Assembly: GCA_943736015.1 (NCBI GenBank)
Contig: OX031072.1
Coordinates: 14,101,501-14,165,500, forward strand
DNA length: 64,000 nucleotides
Source: Tridacna crocea
Lineage: Eukaryota; Mollusca; Bivalvia; Cardiida; Cardiidae
Direction of reading: 5' to 3'
The notes beneath the pieces are model-generated. The model was not told where the DNA came from and did not search any database. It saw only the letters and a program-made list of their open reading frames with translations. This document shows, piece after piece, positions 42,601 through 54,600 of the stretch. Numbering within the stretch: the first letter of the stretch is position 1; each line of letters begins with the position of its first letter. The position numbers and the translations under genes were made by a program.

Positions 42601-45600
42601 GTCCGGCTGGAACATTTGGTCCAGAATGCCAAGGCGTCTGCACATGCTCCGAAAAATTCACCTGTAATCATGTAACTGGAGACTGTGTGTGTAAACCAGG
42701 ACTAAAAGGCAAAAAATGTAAAAAAGGTAAGCAAGCCTTTTAAGATCTTGTTAAAAAAAACTATTTCTTCTTCTTCTCCTTTGTTCTTTGTTGTTCTTCT
42801 TTTTCCAGAAATAAATTTCAAGAAGGCGAGCATGATTTGTAAAGAAATGCAGGAAAATATACCTTTAAATCTCCTCGTAGAATCAAGGACCAAAGTCTAT
42901 TTACAAACCATTCCAAATATTGTATCTAGATCTTGTAGAATTAATCATCGGAAAACATTGTGGAAAAAAGGAGAAAAATGCTGCTCCTTTTCCAACAATG
43001 TTTTCTATTCTATCACCATTTGAGAAAGAAACAAGTTGTTGTCTGGAAATCATTTCCCTCGAGACCAAAATTTTTGCCAGTTGGTAACAAGTTATAAGAC
43101 AGATTACAAGAAAACTGTCACAAAAGACTGTATTTAAAAGGGATTCCATGTTTATTCTGCAGGTACATGTATCAATAATAGTTTTATCACCAAAGTCAAG
43201 TTTTTGAGTGAGCATACCAGACTCGCCTGAATTCTTTACCACACAGGAAAATTTGAGACTGGTCCAAACTGAAAGTATTTGCAGACAAAAAAATAAAAGT
43301 GACTGAAAATTGAAATTTGTTCTGGGGTAGAAAACACTGTGGGAAAAGGAGAAAATGCTGGTCACCAGCATTTTCTCCTTTTCCCACAGTGTTTTCATAA
43401 GGCTTCTTTCTCAGGGGCATCAAAAGTAGGGATTGTGTGGTAATGGGTTAAATCTCTCCATACTAGATAAGAACAGACAAAAAAAATAACTATGTATTAT
43501 TTGTAATATTAAAATGAGGCTCTCAACAATATCTAAGTAGTTAGTCTAAATGCACCATTATTTATTCTAATGGATGTCATTAACCTTTTCCCAAACAATC
43601 CCTGGTTTTTGCAGGTCAGGAACAGAAGCCTTTTGAAAACATTGTGGGAAAAGGAGAAAATGCTGGTAACCAGCATTTTCTCCTTTTCCCACAATGTTTT
43701 CTACCCTATCATATAGAAAAATCATTTTTTTAGCAACTGTTAATTTGTCATATCTGCAAAATGCTTTCAATTTGGTCTGGTCCAAAATTTGTTGTTTGAG
43801 AAAGGGTTAATCACACAAGTAACAAATTTTAACACAGTCAAGTTGTTTGGAAAAAAAACAATGAAAACTAGCAGTATTTACATGTATATAAGCAATGGTG
43901 TGGTCAAAGGGTGATTAGTGTACATGTATTTCCCTGATGCATTACAACATTGTGGATACATAAAAATCAATTTTTATGCTCCCCGAAGGGCGAGCATATA
44001 GTCGCCGCTTCGTCTGTCCGTCCGTCCGTCCGTCCGTCCGTCTATCCTTCCGTCCGTCCGTCCATCCGTCCGTCCGTCCGTCCGTCCGTAGCCATTTCTC
44101 CACAACCCATGGACCAAATTTGATAAAACTTCATATATGAACTCCTTAGGGTAAGGCGCCGACATATCTTTCCCGCTTTTTCCATTTTACCCTGTGTCAT
44201 GGAAAAAAGGGGCTTAGTGCAAAAATTGCATTTTTTACTAATATCTCATTCAGTTTTTGTCAAAATTTCATGAAACTTCATGGTTATATTGTTTATGGAA
44301 AGATTCAGCATGTGCCCTTGCTATTTTTAATCCAGGCGTTTTCCGTGATGGAACGTCAACTGTAACGCCTTTGCAAAATTCCAATTTTTACTAATGTCTC
44401 ATTCAGTTTTGGTCAAAATTTCATTAAACTTCATGGTTATATTGTTTTTTCAAAATTTCACCATGTGCTCTTGTTTCTTTATCCATGTGTTTTTCAATTT
44501 GACCCTCTGTCATGGAAAAAGGGGGTTTCTTGTAAAATGCCAAGGAAAAAGGGGCCTTAATGCAAAATTGCGATTTTTACTAATATCTTGTTCAGTTTTT
44601 GTCAAAATTTCGTGACACTTCATGGTTATATCTTGTTTTACAAGTTTCAACATGTGCCCTTGTTATTTTCAATCTATGAATTATTAATGCGCAAATACCT
44701 CTTTCCTACTTTCTCAATTTGAGGCTGCATCACGGAAAAAGGGGACTTCATGGAAAAAATTGTTTTTTACTTGTATCTCCTACATCTGTGCTCAAAACTT
44801 TGTGAAATTTCAAATCTGAACTTGTTGGAACATTGCCCAGGTACTGCTCTTCCGGTTTCTTAATCTTAGGCTGCGTCACAGAAAAAGGGGGCTCCATGTA
44901 AAAAATCATTTTATGTAATATTTACTTACAGACTGCTCAAAATTTTATGAAATTTCGAATTTTGAATTATTATTAAAAAATGCCACAAATCACACACCAG
45001 TTGTATTTATTTCAATGATGCAATATTGCCTTATGGGAAAAGAGGGCTTAAAGGGGGCTTAGTGGCCTTATTGTCCTCTACAGGTTTGTGTTGGCTATCT
45101 CTAAGATAGTAATTGCCTTTTCACTTCAATTTTTTGGGAGCATGAACAGGTCCTTTTAGGATAAAAGAAGTAAATTTATATCAATTTCATATATTTTACG
45201 ACAAGCACTTGTTAGGGGAGCATAACCCGTCTCTGACGGCTCTTGTTATTTGTAACAACCAACTGTATTATAAGATAGAACAATTATTGTGCTTTGACAT
45301 GCTAAAAATTGACCGCTTAACAAAAAGCTGCAACTCAGGTCAGCCTGCACAGACTGTTCAGGCTGACATGGGTTGAATCCTTTTTTCTTCAAACTTGATT
45401 TTTAAACTCAAACCTCCATTTCATGGAACATGGCTCAAACATATGTGAAACATTGTGACCAAAGAAGTAATTGCTTGTTTTGAGTTAGTCCTCTATTGCC
45501 ACAATGTTTTCCATAGAGATTTGCTGCGAAACAAGAACAAAAACTCTTTCTCAATGGTGAATGTCTTAACCTGTTACCACACGGCAAACTTTTAGACCTA

Positions 45601-48600
45601 TCCAAATTGAAAGCATTTGTAGACATCAATTTCAAAGTGACTACAAGGGTGAATTTTGCTTTGATAGGTTAGAAAACTTTGTGGGAAAAGGAGAAAATGC
45701 TGGTTACCAGCATTTTCTCCTTTTCACACAATGTTTTCAAAAGGCTTCTTCCTCAGGGGCATTAAAAGTCGTCATTGTGTGGTAAACGGTTAATTTAGAG
45801 CAAATTATAGTCAGTCAGAGACTTTCTTTTCTTCATTTCAAACATAGCTTGCATAATTATCTCATGCGCTTGTCCCATTCTTTCTACTATTCACAGTGTG
45901 AATACATGCGAATGATCTGCCTGCTGGATGCAATCCGTTGCATATATGTTCTTGCATTGCATTGCTTTTCTGAATTTCAAATTTACATGCTTTTAGTGGC
46001 TGTCCTTACCAAAAGGAGTTAGTTTGAGGGGCTTTTTGAAATTATACCTTGTTAGCTTTTAACCGAGCCAAAGTGTGCTTGCATGCGGATTAAACCTATA
46101 ATAAATGAGATAATTGGCAGGAAAAAACTGCTTTGCAATTAATTGATACATTTTATCATGCAAGACATCACATAATTAGGTATCCATAAAATCTACTTGA
46201 TGAACGATTGAATAATGAACTAAATGGGGTCTTTTAAGAAGCAGAAAAATTACCAATAGCACAAAAAAAATTTGCCCAGGTCAGCCTGCATGGCCTGCGC
46301 ATGCTGACCTGGGTTGATACTTTTTGAAGATGCATCAAGCCCCCTTTTCACAGATCATAGCTCATAAAGGATCTATGACTATAAGCATTTTTTTTGCCAA
46401 TACTTTGAAAAGCATTTTCTGAATTTCAAATTTACATTATATCTTACTTCAGATTTGCATGGGGTGTACAAAGCAAGCTTAGAGATTCATTGCCTTTTAA
46501 TGGTTTCCTATTAACCCTTAAGTTGCTATGCAAGACTCGCTGTGGTTTTGCGAATGATGTAGATCAAGATCAGACTGCACAAAACGTTCAATCTGATCTT
46601 TGATTGACACTATCCGATACTTTTTTTTCTCGGTGAAATCAACTTTGACATCTCAATATTTAGGTGTTTACGATTGAGTGGAAATTTTCATATTCTATTT
46701 ATCTTGCAGCTGTGGGTTATAAAACCAACATAGGAAAATGTGTTCCACTACCTACTCATTGCAAACCCTGATTAATGATCTTAATCATAGTTTAAGGATC
46801 CTGCCAGGCCCAATCATAAGGCATAATATTTGTTACCTGGATTCCCCAGGTTCGAGCCTTGCTAGAAGCACCGACTTTTTCGTGGGAGTGTCCTTCGGAA
46901 AGACACTTCAGAGCCCTGTCTTAGAACGAGTGAAACCCAGAATATGTAAGCTTTTAGCGTAACAATGTTGAAAGGTTGCATAATTGATTCACAGCTTTGC
47001 CAGTTTCTTTACGAGGATTGATGATGTTCATTGCAACAGGAATCATTCCTCTCTCACTGCTGACCATTGTTTCGACGACATTATGTGGGAAAGCAGCCAG
47101 TGGCTTGGAAGAAATAGTGTGAGTACCTGTAAAAGAAACTCATTGATAGATGAACTTGCCGCTGTGATATAGCTGACCTCATGCTGAAAACTGCAATAAA
47201 CACCATACAATACAGTACAAAAATCCTCATTATCTCCCTTTAACATTCACACTGTATATCTAATGCTTTATTCTGCTAACCTTTGCTTTATACCTAACGC
47301 TGCAGGTAGAAATAATAGAAAACAGAAACAGGCACGTAAAGCTAAACTTAGATCGCAGTTTTGGCAGGAGCTGAGAGCTAGGAACTTAGAAACGGGTAAG
47401 TGTCTATGTGTGTCGCCATAATGTACTACAGTCTGTGTCATACAGCGGACCAACTTTTGAAACATAGCAACAAAAGGAGAAATTGCTCAAAATGAGCAAT
47501 TTCTCCTCTAGCTGCGATGTTTTCACATTATATTCTTATATATGCATTAAATTCAAGCAGTTTCAATAGTTGTTGAGATATATTTTGCAGTCCTTTTATG
47601 CATACCTATTTTTGAAATCATAAGTCAAGAGTTTAAGGTATTCCTACCCTGAAGCGGAACATTTATCTCTGTAATTTTACTCTGCATAATATGATATTAA
47701 AAATCATTAATATTGTAGTATCTTAACCAAGCCACTTTTTGCAGTTTTTGCCTTCAAAGAATATTCTTTTTCAATTCATATCCTCAATTCAAAGGGAGAT
47801 TATTATTACCTCCCTTTACAAAAATGGTAATAGAGATATAAATAGTAGCTATTTAGAAAGACATTTAAAGAATTTCTGGGCGGTTAAAAGTGTTTCGAAT
47901 TATTGAGTCATATAAATTCTCAATAATCTAACGGCAAGAAATTATGCCATGTTGATCAGAAGCTTCAGGGGAGGAAAGCCTTAAGTGTGAAGCGCAACTA
48001 GTATCTCAATTTTTTTTTCAATCTTCTATAACCTTGTTTCATCAAGTAAAGTTAACCTTTAAATGAAGTCTGAACCATAGACATACTGATTTGCGAATAA
48101 TAATAGGTATTTAGATAACAAATGTTGTAGTCTTTTTTTCATATTTCTACCAATGACTAAATAATTATGTATTATCGATAATAATTCTTGACAAAGGCCC
48201 TTGTGGAACCTTACAAAATAGCAGTTTCATCCATTGTTACTTGATTTTAAAGCTGATCTGACGATAGGTAAATTTCTTAACTCATCTCGGCGATTATTGC
48301 AGAGTCTTGATTCCGTGTTGTATTGTTATAATAAAAAGAAATCATTTCTGTTTTGCACATACGTGTAGTGGGTCTTTATATACATATTCATGTAATCAAT
48401 GCCTCTGTCTTATCGTTTATCAGTTTGATATAATTTAACTTCTTTTTTATTTTATTCTGTTATTTTGTTCTTCCTTTCATTTTTGGAGTAGTATTTCAAC
48501 CCAGGATGGATATTTTCATGTATTTATAATGCACTGGGGAAAAATTTCGACGTCTAAATGATGCAAAAAAATAATATTTTTTGCCACACGGAAAGATTTC

Positions 48601-51600
48601 ACTGTAACATTAAATGTAAATTCTACTCTTATATGTAATACAATGTTAGCTGCTGTTAAGGATTCCGACTAATTTTACAGCCTGTAATGGTTTTATTCAT
48701 TTATATTGAGCTAAAGTTGCAGTCGAGGTTATGCCATTACCCCATGTTCATTCCTGGTGCCATTGCCACATACCCCAATACTTGGTCTTACGAACGAAGT
48801 CCGTAACAAAGAAACAGATGAATAAATGCATGGCAGAAATAAGGGTCGGAGCGGGATTCGAACTCCGAACTCCCGGACGCAAAGCCAATAACCTAACCAC
48901 TGAGCCAAAGAGATATCTCTCTGACGCAGTAGTCAGGTATTGTATTTAAATCGGGAGTATATGCCATGCAGGAAGGAGTGGTCTCCCGTAACATTGGTCA
49001 TTGAGTAGATTCCCTTTAAAGTTTCTAATGAAATCTAGACCTGTCGAAAACAAGGTTGCCTTGGTGAATAGGTACTTACCTCTTTCTTATAAAATTCAGA
49101 CCTGTCAAAAACATGGTTGCCTCTGGAATAGCTACTAGCCTCTTTCTAATATAATCCAGACCTGTCAAAAACATGGTTGCCTTGGTGAATAGCTACAAGC
49201 CTCTTTCTAATATAATCCAGACCTGTCAAAAACATGGTTGCCTTAGTGAATAGATACTTACCTTTTTCTGATAAAATCCAGACCAAAAACATAGTTGCCT
49301 TGGGAATAGCTACTAGCCTCTTTCTAATATAATACAGACCTGTTGAAAACTACTAGCCTTCTTTTAAGGAATGATGCAACACTGCAAATCTCCTTTTCAT
49401 AAGGCATTGAATAGTTAGTATTCATTATGTAACCTAGCAGAAATGGTCCATGGCTGGACCTCTCTCAGATACATATACCCTCTAGGCTATAAAAGTTCTT
49501 ATTAGAATTTGCTATTTGCCAAAGGAATAACAATGGGCAATAATTGGCCTCTTTTTGTGCCCTTTACAAAGCTCAACGAAATCTAAAACTGAAATATAAA
49601 GACATGGTCAACAGTGTTAGCCTGCTGAATAAGTGAAATGAAACTTTCAAGCCAATACTAATAAAAGAAATGTTTTTGCTCTTTCAAATGTACTTTTTGG
49701 GGAAAAATCCCTCCTTTTTGGGCAGTGTAGATGTAAGATCAGACTGCAGTCTGATCTTGATCTACACTTTCTACTAAAGGTCAGGGAATCTTTCTAAGGA
49801 TCTTAAGGGTTTATCATATTTTGTTTTTTTTTAACATTTGTGAATTGCTTTTAGTTTTGCTACCTTGGATGGCTTTCTTTTCATTAATTTACATCTCTTT
49901 CCTCTTTTTTTCTTCTGTCTATGAATTTTGTGTCTTGAATTGTATCCGTAATTGAGAGCATAAACTTTAGATGTATAATAAGTGTACAGCTGTTGTAAGT
50001 CTGATAGTTTAACACTATTGTGAATGTTCATTATGAAACCACAGGACAACCAAGTTGTTAGCTTTGATTTAAGATTTACTATATTATTATTAGTTGTATG
50101 GTCAGCTGGCAGGGTACTTCGAACCTTGCCCCAAGCCAAAGGTGATGTTCAAGAATTATTTTTGCAGTATAACAAAAAATATTTTTAACTCATTACCAAA
50201 CAACAATATTTCCAAATTGAAAACATATGCAGACGACAAAATAAAAGTGAATGAAAATTTGAAATTTGTTTTTTTGAAGGGTAGAAAACGTTGTGGGAAA
50301 AGGAGAAAATGTTGGTTACCATCATTTTCTCCCTTTTCCCACAATGTTTTCTAAAGACTTTTTTTCAGGGGCGTCAAAAGTAGGGATTGTGTGATAATGG
50401 GTTAAGAAAGACTGATTGTGTAAATTAGCCAGCAAATAGGCCCTTAGAATAAACATGTCTGTATCTGTAACTACAGGGGTCCTTAGAATAAACATGTCGG
50501 CATTTTTTAACCAATCACAAATTTCTATTTATTCTGTTGTTATCAGTACCAAAAGTAGGTCAAAGGCCAGCACATTCAGCTACACCAATTAACCCATTAC
50601 CCCATAAGGCATTTCTATGGTATCTCTAATTGTCCCTAAATAACAGCAAGGATGAAGCCATTTCTTATGTGTATATGACACCTTATGAAAGCATAGAAAA
50701 CATTGTGACAAAAGGTGAAATTGCTCGTCACGAGCAATTTCACCTTTTGTCACAATGTTTTCCAAAGGGTCCTACAAGCAATGCATAGAAATGAGTATCT
50801 ACGGAGTAAAGGGTTAATTCATGTTAATTGATTGTTTTCTTGTAGTAGTATAGAAGCACGAGCCAATGTTTAACACGAAATGTAAAGGGTATTAAAATCT
50901 GAATACAAGCACCTTGGTATAACTTGTGTACTGTGTAAGCAAAAGGCACGGTAGATTTGTGTAAACAATCTTTTGTAGTATATATATTCACCCATTGAAT
51001 TGAAATGTCTCCCATTCACTTACCCTCGTAGAAGAAGTGACCTTTTTAGCAGCTTTTTGTTGAAACATTGATACAATTGCTCCCAAAAATTTTTGATAGA
51101 ATCTATTCAATGGGTTTCTTTAGAACTTATTTTTCAATGTGTTCAGCTGTCAAGTGATATAGATTAGCATCTAGGAGGTTTGAGACCATGATCTTCAATC
51201 TAACACATGTCTCATGATATTTACAGGTTGTAATGATGGAGAATATGGTCCCAACTGCCAACATGACTGTCAGTGTGAGGCTGACTCTGCCTGTGACATG
51301 GAAAATGGACAATGTCTTTGTCGGGATGGACACATAGGTAATTGTTGTTTACTTAAAGATTCACCTCAACTAGTTTACTGGCAATATTTTCAGAGACCTT
51401 CGAAGCAATTTCAGTTGTCATTTCTGGTTATCCCTTGTCTTTTTCCTATCCTTTACACCATGAATATATTTTGGTAATTTATATGTTTATGCAGCCGAGC
51501 TATAATATGCACTTCAAGTTTTAGTGCGATTATTTTTATACCCCCGCAAAATAGATGTTTTCGGGGGTATACTGGAATCAGCCTGTCTGTCCGTGTGTCC

Positions 51601-54600
51601 ATCCGTCTGTCCGTCCGAGTGTCTGTCGGTCCATCCTTATGAGCCCGACATTGTGAGGTTAGGGGTAAGTGTACATTAGTCTCTATGGGGTTCATTCCGT
51701 CCATCTGGTAGGTATTGGGTTAGGGCTTTTGGGGTTAAAAGAATGCTCTTATGGGGCTGCATTGGGTTGCATTGAATAAAGAGCAATTCGACCCCACAGG
51801 GTCCGTCTCGTAAGACCGTCTGTCTGTGTGTCCGTCCATATGTCCGTCTGTGTACAAAATACTAGTAATTTTGTGTCATGAACTCCTCCTTTAGTTTTCC
51901 TTCAATTGTATTGAAACTTTGCACATATACTGATTATATATTGAAGATTTATGCAAGACGTAATTTTCAAGTGTCAACTCTTCCTGCCTGAGGAATTATC
52001 TTCCCTTGAACTTGACACTTTTTTCTGTCAAAGTGCTGGGGGGGGGTGGTATTTAACCGTTACTCCATAGATACTAATTTCTATGCATTGCTTGTAGGAG
52101 CCTTTGGAAAACATTGTGGCATCATGATGAGCAATTTCGCCTATTGTCACAGTGTTTTCTTTGCTATCAAAAGGTGTCATATACATATGAGAAACAGCTT
52201 CATCCTTGCTGTTATTTAGGGTCAATTAGAGATACCAAAGAAATGTCTTATGGGGTAAAGATTTAAGTCACATTCAGTGACAACTCTAGTTCTAGCTGTA
52301 AAGATGTATTTTTAATGATACCTTAGTTAAATTGACAATATTCAAAGAATGTTCTGTAGTAGTACTTACCTGGATGGTTTCATAGAGTTGAAGTCCCACA
52401 CTTCGATAAGTTTAAGTAAACTGAAAGACTGGCATGATAAACCATGTAATCTCATAAATGAGCATTATGCAACAAAGTAAATGATTAACTTAACCCCAAG
52501 ATAGTGAAAGTATTAACAGTTAGTGGTTTTTCTTTTTTCTTTCAAGCAGCTGAAAATATTTCTATGAAACTAGGCTTCTATCCTTAAGGCCAAGATAAAG
52601 GTTTCATTTAAGAAAAAAATGGAGGAGAAATGTATTTATTTTATCTCGGAACTGGTAACATGTAAATTCATACCACGATTTTTATACTTAAGGATGATGG
52701 TTGTATTTACACATCCTCGGATACCCCGGGGTCTCCCTATATGCTACGCTACATCGACCCCTGGGACAATTAATTGAATTTCCCTCGCTTTACCGCTGGC
52801 CGAATGCTGGCTTTTCATTGGTTCCATCATCATTTTGTGATGGGCGAGTGGACTGTACGCTATGACGTTTCGTATCGATTTTCGGCGGCTGATTCAAAGT
52901 TTTATTAGTCAATTGTCCCAGGGGTCGATGTAGCGTAGCAAATAGGGAGACCACGGGGTATCCGAGGATGATATTTACATATGTGGCTTCTAACATAGAA
53001 TTGGCTACACCACTGACTAGGCATTTTAGCACGTTATGACAGTTTTAGTTGCATAAATTTTGCTTAACAGGGCCAACATGTCTTCAGCTGTGTCCAGAGG
53101 GCAGGTATGGCCAGAACTGTTCTGAGGTTTGTGATTGTCTGAACGGTGCTACTTGTGGGAGGGTACGGGGCAGGTGTAAATGTCAACCAGGATATACTGG
53201 GGAAAGATGTGAGACAGGTAAGTTTGTTTGAATGGTTGTATTGTGCTGTTCTGAAAGATATTTTAGTTATACTATGACAACAGCTCATTTATTCATGTTT
53301 GATTATTTGTATTCAGGCCTTTTATTAGCTAGCTGACATGAGCACAAAGTGCTTAAGGAGATTTTTTGTGATGGTGCTGTGTCAGGCGTCCTTCGTGTGT
53401 TGTGAGTTGTCCGTCAACCTTTACTTTGTGTATGCTTTAGAGACCACATTTAAAGTGCGATACTCATGAAACTTAGTCAGGATGTGAGTCTTGATGATAT
53501 CTCGTGTGAATTCGAAAATCATGCATGTCAGTCAAAAACAAGGTCACTTGGTCAAATCTTAGAAAAAGAAAATTGTGTGCATTCTCTAGAGTGTATAGTA
53601 TTTTTTTTTAAGATTTGACTAAGTGACCTAGTTTTTGACCGGCAAGAACGGCCATATTTTCAGTCCAATACTCTTGAGAGTCATGTAGAATATTTGTCAT
53701 AATTGTATGTCTAATGAATTTGAAAATGGGTCACGTCGGGTCTAAAATGAGGTCACTGAGTGAATTCTTTGAAAATAACATTGTGTTAGCTGTTGAGATG
53801 ATATTTTCAGTCAATACTCATAACAAAGGCAGAATGCTTGTCTTCATGATATCTTAAGGTCAAAATCTAGGTCTATTGGTCAAGTCTTTGAAAAACCTTG
53901 TGTACCATCCAGAATTCAACTGTACATTCATATGATTCTGAACTTGGTCAGAATGTTTGTTTTGATAATATCTTAACCCATTACCACACAATCCCTACTT
54001 TTGACGCCCCTGAGAAAGAAGCCTTTTGAAAACACTGTAGGAAAAGGAGAAAATGCTGGTAACCAGCATTTTCTCCTTTTCCCACAGTGTTTTCTACCCT
54101 TCCCAGAACAAATTTCGATTTTTCAGTCACCTTTATTTTGTCGTCTGCAAATGCTTTCAATTTGAACCAGTCTAAAATTTTCTCGTGTGGTAAAGAGTTA
54201 AAGGAGCATGGAAATGGGTCATGTCGGGTCAAAACTAGGTCACAAGGTCAAATCTGTGAAAAAGCTTGTATACACTATAGAGGCCATATTTCATTCTGAT
54301 ACTTATGAAATTTATTCCGAATATTTATCTTAATGATATCTTGGACAAGTTTGAAAATAGGGCATGTCAGGTCAAGAACTAGTATTTTGTACACTGTCGA
54401 AACTACATGTTCTGTCCAATACCGTTGGAAGTTGGTTGGAATATATTTCTTAACGTAAGCTTTGAAGACTTTGAAAATTGGTTGCGTCAGGTCGAAAACT
54501 AGGTCACAAAGTCATATTTTTGAGAAACCTTTCGTATGTTGTAGAGGCCGCATTTTCAGTCTGAAAATCATGAAACTTAGTCAGAATGTTTGTCTTGATG

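Noticed and set aside
48845-48915. tRNA gene on the minus strand
   Set aside because: A and B boxes are present, but the acceptor stem does not pair and a SINE body follows.
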